A DNA stretch of 64,000 bases from contig CM056550.1 in assembly GCA_029721515.1 (NCBI GenBank), positions 20,397,119-20,461,118 of the forward strand, given 5' to 3'. The position numbers and the translations under genes are program-made. The notes below the pieces were generated by a model. That model was not told where the DNA came from, made no database searches, and worked only from the letters and a program-made list of their open reading frames with translations. Source of the DNA: Synanceia verrucosa. Lineage: Eukaryota > Chordata > Actinopteri > Perciformes > Synanceiidae. This document shows, piece by piece, positions 13,714-28,240 of the stretch; position 1 is the first letter of the stretch, and the number at the start of each line of letters is the position of its first letter.

Positions 13714-16700
13714 GAGACAGTAAAAAATAATATTAAATGGATATAAAACACGGCCTCTCCAGATAGCTAAATGATAGATTAATGAAATTCCAGTCCATAA
13801 CTCACACCCGAGAGTTTAGAAATTGGAGACCATTGTAATTAAACTCTCACCAGGGAAGTTTTGTCTCATCAGCTCCCACAGCTCTGAGGTTCAAAGTGAA
13901 CAGATCATGAGACCAGGTTAATAACAGGACAAATGCTGTGAGTTTCATAGAGCTCAGTGACTTTCTGGCACCCTTGGGCGATGCAGTGTCTGTCTAAGAA
14001 AGTTTAAAGAAACATTTCACTGCAGCATTATAATTTTGTATTAATTACAGAACCTCATAGCATGTAATGGAGGATGAAAACACATTTCCACTCGTTAGCC
14101 CTCAGGGAAAACAAAGAATAAGATGGTAGTCCATTGTTGGCCAAAATAAAATTCAAATTAGTCTTCAGCCACTTCCTGAAACAAGTAGGTTTATTTTACC
14201 AGATTTTGTATTTAAGTTTGTAGAGTTCTCCTAACTTAATAATTAACAATCAACTAAGTAATCCAGTGGGGGAAGTTTCAATGCAATATATTTTCTTAGC
14301 TTTGCTTCTGTACCTGGATGGATGAAAGCTAAAAATGGCAAAAGGTACAAATACAAATGTGGCATCACTCTTCCAGTGTTGTATTATCTTGCATATAGCA
14401 CAGATATCCAGCTTGTCTCAATTTATTTCTTGTTGTATTATTTTAGTTCGTAACATAGAATATACAGTTATTTTTAGTATCAAATACTGGTTGTGTCTCA
14501 AGTAAGATCTGCAGGTAAAAGCAGTGCAAACAATGCGAAACAGTTTCTAGATCAATATTTTGTTTGGCATAAAAGCTACCAACATGTTTTCCAAAAGTAG
14601 AATGAGGTAGGAAATACATTAAGCATGGTGCAGGAGTGTGCATAGGGGGTGGCTTGAAATCTGAAATCTGATTGGCCACCCCAGGTGCCTGCATGATAGA
14701 CTAATCATCAGATGTGACTTGAAATTATTATAAGTCTGGTTACACTGAATTTGAAATATTTTTCATGTAATCACATTTAAGGATTTGTAAAGTCAACCTT
14801 TCAAAGTTTTTTGTTTATTTAGTTTGATTTGGTCAGCATTGTCTTTATTTTTGCACATTTCATAACAAAATAAAAGATGTGGCTAACATATCACCTAATC
14901 TTGCTTGCCACCCCTGCATGACTTAATGACCCACTTGGGCCACCCTGCAAAAAAAGTCTTGACATGCCACTGGTGTTGGGATGAGAAATTTTGAATGGAT
15001 CAAAAGTTTGGTGGAAGCGCCACAGGGTGCCTTTTTTCAGCATCAAATATGGAGGCTGTGACGGTCAAACACCTCACAAGATTTTCATTGTCACTCAGAG
15101 AAACCATGACTCATATTTACAATATTGATTCCAGCACATAATCAGTGTTTGCTTTTCTTTTTTTGGTGGGGCACCACTGAGAAAATCCTGGTATTATCCA
15201 GAATAATGTGCTCATTAGTTACATTAACGAATGCAGTGACTTGCAGCGTGGCAGTAATTAGAGTCAGAGCAGAAATATGTGATTAACATTCAGTGCATGA
15301 AAATGACTGTGATTATTCACACTGATGTTGAGTTCATTAAATACCATGTAATCCAAAGGGGATATCAATATGGGGCGATACTGCAAATGCAAATGAAAGA
15401 AGGGAATGTGCTCAATTATAACTGAACACATAAAAATGATTGTGAGTAAAGCCTATACTTGGTGTACAAGTAGTCATTTAGACAATTAACATTTACAGAT
15501 TGCTTCATGGTTATGTATAAAGAATAGTGAAATGTAAATGCATATATTACATATACAGTAAATACAGTGTATTTCTGTCTTACTTGTGTTTTCTTTGAAT
15601 CAAACCAGATGAGTGTAGTTGTGGCCACAGCATACAGAAGCTGTTCTGTATCTGTGATTTATCATTTGATTAACTAGAACAAGGCACCCCAGCATATGGT
15701 AGTTCTGCTTTTAAGCACACTGACACACTTAAAAACACATTAAACCCAAACGGTAAATAAGAAACACTTGGGTTTATTGTTTCATATTGTTCCTCAATCA
15801 GCATGGCAGTTAAATCCTCTTGCACTCCTCTTTTCATGGGATGTAGCTCCCTTGAATTTGAGAAGAAAAGGGATTTCACCTGATCCATATTAATGTGTAA
15901 CGGTTTACGGGCAAAGCTTATCTTTTCATGTTTGCCTCCCCCCCTCCTTTTGCAATCACATTAAGCAGCTCTGCAAGCCTCTGCATGATGTTTGCATTAC
16001 AGTCACATATAAGAAAGTATCAAGTGAGCAAGGATTAGAGTTAAGTGGAGGCTAAAGCCATACCTGGATCACATTAGACATGGCTGAGCAGCTGGGATCA
16101 CATGGCGTGCAGAGCAGAGGCATTAATACATTTGCTCGTTCAAAGAACAGGTGGAATATTTTTCAGTGGTAGTTAAAACAACACAAACATGTGGCGTACA
16201 GGTGAATCGTGATTGTGGGTTTAGAAAGGTGTAAAAATGAGGAGTGGCTTCAACCTGAAGCAAAAGGAAAGTACTTATCAAACTTTAAGAAAACAAAAAC
16301 ATATATTGCGATACTTTTTCTTCTGATATAATGTTGATTTTTAATTTCTTTATATTTTCTTCCAAAAAAAGTCATGTTTTGGGCTGACTGTAAATCCAGA
16401 ATGACTTCCACATGTTGAAATAAAAAGTTGAATTAAAAAAAAAAAAAAATTGTGTTAACTTCGACAGCCCTAATATATATATGTAAATATAAATACATGC
16501 ACTATATGCACTGTATGTATGTGTGTGTGTATGTATATATGTATATGTTCTGTATATATATACAAATTGGATTTTAAGCCACATTTTAAAATTCTCAGTG
16601 ATCTAATCGCAATATCACCATATGGAAATAATGTATCGTGTCACAATACATATCGTATCGTAAAGTCCTTGCCTTGGTTAGCTCTGTTGCTACGTTAACA

Positions 16701-18930
16701 TTAACATTACTCTGGTTGTGGTTTAGATAGGCCATGTAAAGCAGATCTAAACATTGGAATAACTGTTACATAATCCGAATGTATCATGAGAGTTCAAAAC
16801 ATGTTCATTGTATGAAGCATAGACATAATGGTATGAAGGTTAATGTAACTGCAGCAACGCTACTGCTTTGTGGTAGCATTTTTACGTTACCCGCAAGAAC
16901 TGGTTTATGGCACTGGTAGCTAGGGAATAAACAGAGGTAAAGCAGCACGGAGGAGATGGAGGAGAGCGCAATGGAAAGAGAAAATAATTCTACCAGTTAT
17001 GTTACATTAGAAAATACTATATCGGGATATATATCATTATCGGGATATAAAATTAGCGATATCAAAATGTACAATTTTGTCCATATAGCACAGCTCTACT
17101 GTGAAAGGGTTAAAATTTTAAGATGAAAACATGGAAAATATCCAGACTAAAAAACATTTAAGTTGCATGTTTCTCATTTTTAGTTGATTATTACTGTTGC
17201 TATGTTGGTCCATGGCAGATTAAATCAGCTGTAGCTAATTAATATTAATTCTGTATGTAATTTGGTTAGTTCATGAAACTGAATGATAAAATTTGTTCTT
17301 CTTGAAAGGCCTTGCTAAGAAATGCTGAATAACTTTAGGATTTCTAAAAATAAATAACAGCAACAACAAAATAAGCTATGAAAACAGCATCGGCTAATGC
17401 TAAATTGTTATTTTGAACATCAATATCACACAATTTTTCAATCATTGCATCCCTAAAATGCATAGAATGTGTTTGATTATATGAGGAAAATATTGATATT
17501 AAAGATCAGGAAAAATAAATTAAAAAATGTTAGTCATCAGATTAGTCAGCGTTGGTTACGTCCACCCTCAGGGCTTTGAGATCCGACACACATCTATTGA
17601 TCCTCCTCCATCTTGGCTTGTGTTTAATCAAAGCTTTGCCGCTGATGTGTGGAAGAGCGTCCAATTGCTTTTATGAGCTCCTAGTTTCAACCTCCATTGT
17701 GTATCCACTCCTGCTCCACTTGGTAAAATCCTGGTCCTCCTCCTTTCTTTCTGAATGGCGCCATCACCACCTGGTCTCCATTCACTTATTGATTGCCGCA
17801 GGCCACGGTGATCATCTGGGTCCGGCTTGGTATTTAGCATTTATAATGCCCCTGCGCTTCAAAAGAGGCCTCCGTAAAACACTGTCAGCCTTCTCTACGC
17901 CCCCAAAAATATCTGCATGATCCTCCATCAGCATTCACAGGAGATCAAGTTAAAAGGCCAAGCTGCACGCACATTTTCTCTAGAGGGACTTCTTGCTTTA
18001 TCATTATGATTATGTGTCAGCACTGTGCCCCCTTGCCCTTTCTGCTCTCGGGGCCAGCCCATTTAGGTGTACCATAGTCATTCCTGCCTTCTCTCCTGAC
18101 AGTTTGCATATCCAAATTTGCCAATCAAGCCCATGAAACTCTCTACGGCCCTCATTTTCTCCCCATCCACCAGAATCCATCACTCAGGGCACAATAGGAC
18201 AAAAGGGGGGCTGTGCTGCTGGAGGGGAGCTGGTTTGTTGGGGAGGGTGGTGGGTGAGGTGTATGGGGCAGGGTGTTACGGTGGAACTACCCCATTCTCT
18301 GGTTTCCAGAGCCAGGCAGAAGGGTTAATGACGGGTTGAATGGTTTCCTGCCCCTTCCTCTGAGCTTGCGTTATAGCTGGAGATAGGGCTTCCATTGTCG
18401 TCTTGTGTCAAAGTGCACAGGGACAATGTGGACCTCAAAGTTCAGGGCTTTACCTCTTAAGGCCCGAAAGGAACCTATCAGTTTTTCATGTGCAATGGGG
18501 TGTGCTGGCACTCCAGGTCTGCTCAATGCCCCCTTTGATTCTGCTTTGGGTTGCAGGGACAAAGGAAGAGAGAGTGAGTGTGCATGTGGGAGGAGATGGG
18601 GATTAGGGCAGACATCAATCTTTAACCTGTGCACTGTGGACACCAAGCACAGCTGAACTCTGACAGAGGATCACACCACTCTGTCCGCCTCCAGCTCTGC
18701 AGTGGGTTAACAAATTTCAGCATACTCACTCATTAGCTAGTGCAGTCTCTGAGTCAAAGTCCCATCAATGGCTGGTTAAATATGAATCTGTTTTGGGGTG
18801 ATGGTTAATAAGAGTTATCCTGGAATGCTTTGCCAACATCATTTTGTAGCACTAAAGGCCATGTGATTAATTGCTCGCCCTCATGAACATGAACATTATG
18901 GGGCAAAAATGTGGAAATAATGTTGAATAT
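13714..18930. other. Gene-free AT-rich intergenic sequence with old repeat remnants
   Basis: 14620-14972 and 16440-17100 look like decayed hAT-type repeats (GACAGCCCTAA, repeated ATATCGGGATATA). The open frame at 17552-17920 has no recognisable domain. No splice-consistent gene structure is seen. Confidence 0.45.
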
Positions 18931-19340
18931 TCTGCACTTTCACACCACAAATAACAGCATCAACCAATCATGTTGTAACATATTCAGTACAGTATGCAAC
19001 AACACATTGTATATCGCAGGTCTTTTCTTCCTGCAGTGGTCAGACTATTCAACCAACACTGCTCCCAGTAACTCCCTCATTGTGCAATTTAATAATTTAC
19101 TGATGTGCAGTATCTTTGTTCAGTTTTTCAGTCTCAACATGTTGAGTATTTGGCACAGTATTTGTGTATATGTCCATTTATACTATACAGCTCTGATTCT
19201 AATTTTCCATCTGGTCTCCTGTATGTATAAGTTGCTGTTTTCTTACTATTACCACTGTTGACTAGTTATTTTTAAAGCATTTATTTTTCTACTTAGTCTT
19301 TCTTGTTCTCTGATGTTCTCTGCTTCTTATTTTTTATATA

Positions 19341-19450
19341 GGCTCTTATGCTGCTCCACTATCCACTTGCTACTGTAACATGGAAATGTCCCTGTTGGTG
19401 GGACAAATAAATGTTCATCTTATCTTATCTTATCTTATCTTATCTTATCT
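19341..19450 (+). mobile_element. LINE-like 3' end with ATCTT tail
   Basis: The block CCACTTGCTACTGTAACATG followed by GGTGGGACAAATAAA and a (TCTTA)n tail at 19416-19450 recurs inverted at 48889-48990. A unit ending in a short tandem tail is typical of non-LTR retrotransposon 3' ends; truncated, with no open reading frame. AT-rich sequence back to about 18930 may belong to it. Confidence 0.6.
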
Positions 19451-21893
19451 GCAAACCTTTCTACTCCTTTCAACCTTGAGAAAGGCACCACAGACCTGAT
19501 CCATTTTTCTGTTCTTACCTTTCATAATAAAAGCCCTAGAGAGATGCACTGTTTACCAAAGGCTCAAAGCACTCACAACATTTTGCTTTAAGGAACCTGA
19601 ACTACTTTACAGTAGTCTAGGTCATTACCTTTTTTTCAGACAGGACAAAGGACTCTGCCTGAGTGAATCTATTCAAACCGTTTATTGAAAAAAAAGCTTT
19701 GCATCTGTCAATAGTTGGCATTGCTGCCAGTTAGAAAAGTTGTGATGGAAAATACTCACAGGAAAATATTTCACATTTTTGTGACGTTCATTCATTACGT
19801 CCCTAGCAAGTTAAGGCTTTAACACATATCTTTAAATTCTCTCTTTTATACATCAGCCATAAATGTCAGTTTACCACTTATTCTTTATTTGGAGCCAATT
19901 CTTTAACAACTTTTTTAATGCTTTGAAACACTGAATGGTATTCAGGCTCTCAGAAATAACAATCAGTCTGCAGCCTCTGCAGAGCTTAATCAAATCTGCA
20001 TGGTAATAAATTTTAAACTGCAAGGCCCATTACTTCTAATTGGGCCCTAATTTAGAACATATACTTCATGAGTGACATGGAGTAGCTGGGGTTGTAAGAC
20101 GTTATAGGTAAAGGTGAGACTGAATAATTGAGGGCCTTTTCTGGCTGATTGCAGAACCACATTTTAAGTTGTTATCTTCTCATTTTACACTAACGCTAAC
20201 ATGTCACACATCAGGGCCCAAGGAAATGCCCCATTGTATCGCATGTAGCTACTTTATTTCCAGTTAATGATCGTATTTAGTTTTTCCTGCCCCCACAAAC
20301 CACAGAGCTCTTGGCGTCTACAGCTACGCCCTTTCATTTCTGATAAGTGCAAATTGTTCACACCGTTACATATAGCCATGCCAAGTTTTCAGTGTTTTGA
20401 CAGACACCGTTTTTACAAGCCTTAACGAAGATTGATGGGGCTCTAAACCCATTCAACCACCATCAGAATCTTAGCATGGTTCCTTGTGTTGGCCTGTTTT
20501 TGGGTTGAGACTCAGGTGACGAACGCACGCAATCCATCATCCGTCAACCATACTGTTTTTAAAATTTATGTAGCTTCTACTTTAATGGCAATCAACACTT
20601 ACTTTTAAGAGTAAGTGCTGGTGAAGTGGTAATATTTTTCCAGAAATAAAAGTCTATTGTGAGCTCTGCTGAACAAAGTAAGGGGTTCAGTTGCTAATGT
20701 GGCTCACAGTGTGTGATTTACTGCATAGGAAAGCACTCTGCCGCTTTCATCAAGGAGCACAGAAGAAGGGGAAAAGAGTGAAAAATTGTTAGCAAATGGT
20801 GCTAGTTGAAGAATTAGTCCATTAGGCCTAATCAATCTGCCATTATCCTTCTTTTACTGGCAATTTAGTGGGCAAGTGGCTGTACAGGACTTAGTGAGAG
20901 AGGATACCTAATGCTACTGTCTGTCTGGCCTATCTACCAAAAGAACCAAGAAGCTTCACTGGAGTCACCAGCAAGTCCAATGTCTTATCCTTTAATAGGC
21001 AAACAGTCCAATTATTTCCCTTCTTGTTGAGTTGGATGGCCTAATTTGAGCCCAGGCTTTGGTAGCGGTGCAATAGACTCGCAGAGGAGGAGGAATCTGT
21101 TGTGAGGACTTCCTGTGAATGGGAATTCCTCTTCCCTTCACCCCTCGCCTCCTCATTCCCACTGGCAAAGACAATGTGTTTTTACAACAGCTCATTAATG
21201 ACAGAATGACTGATTTGAGAGCACTTTGAAAGGAAGCAGAGACTCATTGTCGAGCCACTGTCTCCAGTGGAAAGTTGGTTCATTTTGAGGGTGATTGTTG
21301 TGGATTAGGGCACTCGCGGCCTTTCAGAGTGGGGGATAACCTCTTTCATTCTGTTCACTTGCATTAGCATCCAAATGTCCTCAAGTGATTTACTGGATTT
21401 TTTTTCTGAAAGGAATAAACTGTAATTTGCATTTGACTTGCAGTCACTCCAGTACAGCTGTGAGTGGATGCAGCTCTTTTTTAAAACCACATTATTGATG
21501 CTTTTATTGCTGAGCGAATAAATACTGTAGGGCTGCTCCCTCTTAGTCAATTAGACGACCAATCAGCCGTTTTGGTCTTAGTCGACTAACAGTTTTCAAG
21601 TTCTTTAGTTATCTTAAGGGTTGATTTTTTCTATGTTGCATGACTTATTTTCAAGAAATGTATGATCAGTTTGTGTGATTCAAAACAAAAACAAAGCAAG
21701 AATGTCTTTGGTCGATGATGCCCGACGTATAACTCTCACAAGCTGAAACAAGTTTTCTCTGCTTTTTTTCCTGTGCATTATGTATATATGACACAACTAA
21801 ACCTATAGACATGATGCTGCCCTTTTTCAGATAAGTGACAGCACACATCATTGTGTCATACATGAAAAATTATTCCAACAACATATGACCTTT

Positions 21894-22348
21894 TTAAATC
21901 TTTGAGTGCCACGGCATTTAAAATCCAACGCTTGAGTATTTTTTTTTTTGCAGCAGCAGCTCGCTGATCAAGATCTCCTACCGCCTGTGAGTAATTTTGG
22001 GGCTTCTAGGAGATGTAGTCAGAGCATAAAGAGATGGTATACACCACAGAGATCAAAGCAGGAAGTGGAGACGATCACAATTAGAGAGTGAAATGGGTGA
22101 ATTCTGGACAAAAAAGCGTTTTTGGTGTCCTCTACTCTACCTCTGAGAAAACAAGAACAGAACAAGGTAAAAACACACATTTTTTTCATGATGAAATAGA
22201 GAGTCTCTTCTTTCATTTGAGCTATTCAGTGTTTTCAGAGACATAGTACAAAATATTCTGTGGGTCTTCAAATATGACTCAAAATGGGCAAAAACGCTGG
22301 CACAAGGCACTTTCTGTTTTATAAAACAACTGGCACTCACTGAGTTAA
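21894..22348 (+). mobile_element. Family A MITE, copy 4 (full length)
   Basis: 455 bp; left TTAAATCTTTGAGTGCC, right GGCACTCACTGAGTTAA. Body matches copy 1 in the same orientation, including GAGCATAAAGAGATGGTA. Confidence 0.88.
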
Positions 22349-24036
22349 TTTCTAAAGCTCTTATCCCCATTATCTTGCAGTCACAAAAATAAATCTTACC
22401 TCAAATCCATGCACAAGATATACTTGTCACAGTAAGTTTTTTGTGTATATGTAACACTGAATAAATGTGTGTTTAATCCAGTTTTAATTGAATCTCAATC
22501 AGCTGCAGAATAAGTCATTGCAGGCCTGCTGTGCTACATTGTACAACAAATTTGTCCTTATTTGATGTCAGACAATGGTGTTTTTACACCAAGACAGCGG
22601 ATCTAAACGAGGTAGAGTGACCTCTCCGTGGCAGTTATCTCGGGGTCATGACACGTGGAAGTGGGACCCAGCTGGCGCTCGTGGCCAGATGAAGGAGGTG
22701 AGCCGACAGGACAGGAACCGAGCGGCCCTGTTGTCCACCTGCTGCCTTTAGAAGTCACCCTGGTACCAGGGAGCTCCTGCTGAGCAGCACCATGGCAACC
22801 AAATCGCTCCCCACCGATTGGCCAAGCTGTTGCAAATTAGCACATCAGACAGCTCCGTGCAGTCATTAGCATATAAAGAGGTGAGCTGAGGGCGTAGAGG
22901 TGAGATCATTTGGGGGCTTCCCCTGCAGTGCCCCTGGTCCTCTATAATGACCATGGTGCACCTTCACTTGGTCCCTGAACACAGACAACAAGGTGCCTGC
23001 TCTGTCAGTCATTTGTCACCAATGCCTGCAGGCGATGGAGGATCACCAGGGAGGATAGGCGGGTATAGATGGAGCCTGTGGGATCAGCTGAGAGACAGCG
23101 CCCGGGGTAGAATCAGGGCGAAGAGTGCAACATCAGCAGCATCACTTTCACCCTCCTCATCGCCCATTAGACTTATCGCTGACCTCAACTTCTTATTATC
23201 ATCCTCATTTCTTCCCACCATGTGTGGGCTCGCAGTGACAGATGCAGATCGTCTGACTTCATATAAAGCCGCTCTGGCAGGCTTACAGTTTAACCACTGT
23301 AGCTCAGGCCCAAAGGTCAAACAGTAGGCAGTCAATGGGCGACAGAAGGATCAATTGTTATCATCAGTCTAAATGAGACGGGACATCATTAAAAGCTAGT
23401 TTCTGTTAATGAGAAGCACTTCCCAGGGTCCCATTGCATTTACCATTAGCTCAGTAGTGAATGAGCCAGGAGCTCCTATTGATTCCACACAACATGAGTG
23501 CCATCAACAATTCCTGAACGGGCTCATCGGTAAAAGTTGTTTTTAGTCGAAAAATCTCTCTTCTAGGTCTTTTATTTGGAAGAGATTATGTACATTTAGT
23601 TTACATGGATATCTGGAAGAAGTACAGAGAGAGACAGCTGGGACGAAATGTTGTGATCCAAGCCAGCCTGAACATATGTGATACCAGAGGCAGTTTGAAC
23701 TGTTACACAAGCCATACATCACGTATGGTACCGTTTCCTGAGAAGGAACGACCTCTCCATATTGATTCTATTTCCTTCCTGGTTAGCAGAGATCTGCTGA
23801 AGAGTCAGAGTGCTAAACGGCTTGTAAAACAGTGGTGCCTTCATGGACCGTTTCTGTGCACGCTCAGGGTCAGAAATATCTGTGTCCAATGTCAATTTAT
23901 ACTGTTTTATTTGGTAGAATTTTAGCAGATATTAGATAACAACAAAGACTAGTTAATGGTCAACTACATCCTCGCTAACACCAACAATAAACGTTTTTCA
24001 GGACAATTGAATGTTGTGATGTCACTTGCTCTGCAG

Positions 24037-24165
24037 CAGTGGCATCATGAGGTGTATTTTCAGGTAATTTGATGTTGTTTTATTTATTTTTTATTGATTC
24101 ATTTTATAAAGTGGCCAGAATAAGTCTTAATAAATATTCATATAACTTTGTGTTATATAATATAA
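24037..24165 (+). mobile_element. Family D hAT-type fragment, copy 3
   Basis: Begins CAGTGGCATCATGAGG, the family D end, followed by diverged body sequence with GTGGCCAGAATAAG matching GTGACCAGAATACG of copy 1. The right end cannot be located. Confidence 0.55.
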
Positions 24166-27100
24166 TAACATCTAACTATCTATCCATCTATGAACAGATG
24201 AGAAAGAAGAGAGAAGACACAACTTTTAAGTTTAGGTAATTTATAGAGCATATTTTAAAATAACAAAAGTGCTGTACAACATATAAAAAGGCTCACTCTT
24301 CAGCTACTTCATCAGCTATGGAAAAAAAATATATTTCTAATTATTTTTTTGAAGGTGTTGCTGGATTTCCTAGCCCTTGGCAAACCTTATGTTTGAGCCC
24401 TGTCATTAAGAGGGATGTCCCTCTTTTATTGGTGTAACATTAAATCCAAGGTCAGAAAAGTCGAATACATTTCAAACGCTCCTTTTATCTGCTTTCCATT
24501 TCTGCATGTAATTTTCATCACTGACTTTGAGCAACGACATCATATTTGCTGTCTGATGCCATCTTTTTGTCTGCTTGGATCCTAATGATTTCTTTAATTA
24601 CAAGGCTGGGAGCTGAAGCAGCCGTGGAACAATGGCCCTCAGTAACTGCACCTCCCATGGTGCAATTAGCTCTGGACGCAACATCCTGGTGTGTCCTGCA
24701 GCTTTCACCTGAGACTAACCACTCTGTAATCTGCTATCAATTATCACTCCCATCCCTGCCTGTCTGTCCTTCAGTACCCCACCCTCCCTCACAAACTTCC
24801 TCATCGCTTGTTTAACACCCTCTTTTTTTGCCTTGGCAACATTTTATCCCTCAGTCCATTCTCTTCTGAAACATTTCACTGTGTTTACTTCCTGTAGCAG
24901 GATCCCTCAGTCCACAGAGGACTCTTTCAAGTGTTTCAAGCAGTCTGAGGCACTGAGCTCCCTCTTCACTGCTCCCCTTCTTCTTTTGTCCATCCAGTGT
25001 TTAAACCCCCCTTTCTTTCTGAGCGCTACACTCTCTAGCAAAGAAAGTATCATATTCTCTGAAGGACACTTGTTTTCTCTTTGGTGTGGACTGTTTCTCT
25101 TGACTCCTCACCCTTCACCAGAAGCTGTTTGCATATCTGAATACAGAAAAAGCCTTTCAACTGGTCCATGTTAGCAGACAAAAACAGAGGAATTCAAGGG
25201 GAAGAGGAGGATGTTTTTGGAGTGGTTACCTCTAGGGAATAGGATCTATTAACATCTAAGCATTTCCATTTTCCAAAAGTACTTAATAGACTGCAACAGT
25301 GGAGGACTTCTCAAAAGAGGGCCTCTCAAGTGCTCAGTGATGAGTGGTGTGAAAAAAGAGCATTTAATCTCCCAGTCTGCTGAATAAGCTGTATGATAAT
25401 TATCAACAGTAGTTCTCCAAAACATACATCTTCCAGCTAATCACCTCCCGCTCTGTTCTTCAGTCTTAAATCACCCCATCTTTCATTCCTCCATTGTGGC
25501 GCTCCTCTTCGTCACCCCTCCTCACAGTGACCCCTCAAAGTGAAGGAGGAAGTTTCCAGATGGTTTAGCACTTGTCAGGGTGACTTGAGCGACCCCAGAT
25601 GCTGTCCAGATGCAGGTCAACAGCGGGTGCAGGACGCTGTCCAAGTGACTTACAGCTTGCTGTAAAAAGCCACAGCAGACTGGAGGGAGAGAGGGTAACC
25701 TCCACCTCCGCCTCCGCCTCGGCCTTGCACAACGAGCCAAACAGCCGTGAAACACCTTGAAGATTGAGTTCCTTATTATTGTGTTTAGTTCTCCTCTAAT
25801 GTTGTGGCAGCTCATTTTTGAGAAAGTTGACACGTCAGTCCGACGGTTGTCACCAGACGTTCTGTTCTGGATCAGTGGAAAGGATTTAGCGGCAATTTAA
25901 GGCTTCCAAATGTTGCTGAATTATTGCTCCCTGTCAGTGAAGGAAAACATTGCTGCAAATATCCTCATGTTAACACCTCTGCAGTGTTTCAGCTCTGGTG
26001 GCACTTTGCTGCGTCGGGCTCTCTTGCCAAATATTATACACCGTTAACTTTTGATGCAAATTGAATTAACTTTTAGCAAGCGCTAAAGTGACCTTCATAT
26101 ATGATTAAGACACTTTAAGCAGAATCTAATCAGTTTTTTGTTTGTCCATCTATTAAACACGACTGCCAAATCTCCCAGTGAAGCACAATTAGCTCCAGTG
26201 AGGTGATCAAATGATGCATAAAGGGACTGATGCCCAGGGAGAAAGTGCAGAGGTGCAGAAGGAATCAGCAGCAATCTTCTTTGCTTTAAAACACCTTATG
26301 TGCTTATGTTGTTCTTTCCTAATTAACCAGGCTTGTTTCAGTGGTCCCAGAGCGCCCAGTGACTGGACTAATAGAAATAAAGGCTTTCTAATGGACTGAG
26401 GGCAGACTATATTATTTCACCCTTCAAACTGCCCCCCAGCCGGAACACCCCTCAACCAAACCACGGCCCATTCTTTAAACAACAGCCATAAAAGCCAACG
26501 AACCGTAGGAATATGTTTGCCATATGGCCTTTGATTGTTAGGGGGAGAAATAGAAGGAGAAAGCAAGAAAGCATAAAGGGGCTGAGTGGTGTGGTGTGTT
26601 AAACGGGGGGGGGGCCTCGAAATTCCCAGTGCTGCATGGGGCTACGGAAAAGCCTGCGTGAGTGGTGGCAGTGTGAACATTATCCAGACTTTCGTGTGTG
26701 TGATTTACGGCACTGAACTGCAAGTGCAACAGTGTTTCTAAGGATGAAGGGAGAGGGGATTTTATACCCTTCAGTCCTGTGCACAACCAGTCAGACCATG
26801 CACACATGTATGCATGCAGACATGCATCTGACTGAGCCCCATCAATGTCTTTTGGATAAATGATTCACTGTAAGGTAAAAATGAAACATGCAACCAATAT
26901 ATTTAAACTTTGTGCATGTTTGTCTCTATTTTACTGCTCATTTTAATATTTAATAATTTTTCGATATCTGCATGGGATTTAAACGTTATCGGACCACACC
27001 ATCAGTATGAATTTTGAATTTTCCCATGCAGACTTTTGCAGGTGAATGAAGTAGTACACAGCTATGTTTTTTTTTTTCAAATAAAGGGATTTGAAGGCTT

Positions 27101-27330
27101 AATCCCATTAAGCAAAAATGTTCTGAGCGGAAAAAATCTGACATAAATGCCTTTTAATGCATGGAAAAGCTCTAATAAATGCTTGCTCATACGGTGCATA
27201 CTTCTTTACTTTTTTTTAACACATAATCAGAGTTTTTGCATATTTAATCTTAGTCACTTTATCATCTTTGGTTCTTATCTCTGCCCTACGTTTACATGTT
27301 TATATCTATAAAGGTTTATGTTTACATGTT

Positions 27331-27415
27331 TGTATGTCATGCACCAAGTCAGCAAGTTAAATTCCTTGTTTGTGCAAACAGTTGGCAATAAAGTTGTTTC
27401 TGATTCTGATACTTG
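27331..27415 (+). mobile_element. LINE 3' tail fragment
   Basis: AAATTCCTTGTTTGTGCAAA and GGCAATAAAGTTGTTTCTGA, ending in TTCTGATTCTGATA, resemble the terminal sequence of many fish L2-like LINEs. Short and non-coding. Confidence 0.45.
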
Positions 27416-28240
27416 TTTATATGCACAATATATTACAAAGTGGTTTACATGGCTAATGAAAATGAATATTTCAATCGTATGAAGATATTAATTTTCCTGT
27501 TATAACATGTTTTTGGATAAAATGGGAGACTGATGTCTTTGCTGCAGTAATAGATGTGGTATAAAATCATAAAATGTAGTGGCTGGACTTCACAGAATTT
27601 AATTTGAATGTGATGCTGTGTGAAGCTTGTGTACTTTGTGCTGCATATACAGTACAATATATGTTTTCTCTTTGTTCTCTTTCTTGGTTTTGGTTGTGGA
27701 TATTCAGTCCTGAGTCTTATCTTCCCTCAGCTCTGCTCCTTTGTCCTGGGATTCCACAGCTTTCCCAGCTACATGGGCTCTTTCCAGCCCGACCGTCCTT
27801 CGCTATCAGCCTGGCTCACTTTCTTCTCATGGGCCACGGCTGACACTCCATTGAGAGAAGATTACAGCATTCATCTTTGTTTTGCTAATCACCCTGTCTC
27901 TATTCCATATATGTGAATGGTGATTTCCAGACATGCAAAAGCTGGGGAAAGTAGCTGACTAATTAGGTTTACTAATCACACTTTCATTAGCCTTTAGATC
28001 TGAATCTGTGTTTCTAAGGACAGGGGGCTGCTCTGTTACTGAAAAGGGGGGTGATGTCATAATTAGGAGCTGCATGAGTAAATAAATGAATCATTTGTGT
28101 ACTCATCTCAGCCGGGTGTCCTTGAAGAGTTGAAGGACATGTTTTACAGTTTTGTCAGAGATGCTCGCTCTCTCACAATGTCCAGATAGGGGCAGCAAAG
28201 CTCAGTCTTTACACTGAGACACATTTATCTCAAACAGGAT

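Noticed and set aside
14620..14972. Stretch between GGGGGTGGCTTG and GACATGCCACTG
   Set aside because: Resembles a decayed hAT element, but the left terminus and target duplication are not identifiable.
17552..17920. 122-codon plus-strand open frame
   Set aside because: No recognisable domain, no splice context, and a conflicting frame on the other strand; chance ORF in a GC-balanced block.
21532..21640. AGGGCTGCTCCCTCTTAGTC with repeated TTAGTCGACTAA-like motifs
   Set aside because: Resembles an old transposon end; a possible partner at 54345-54395 is too short to define an element.
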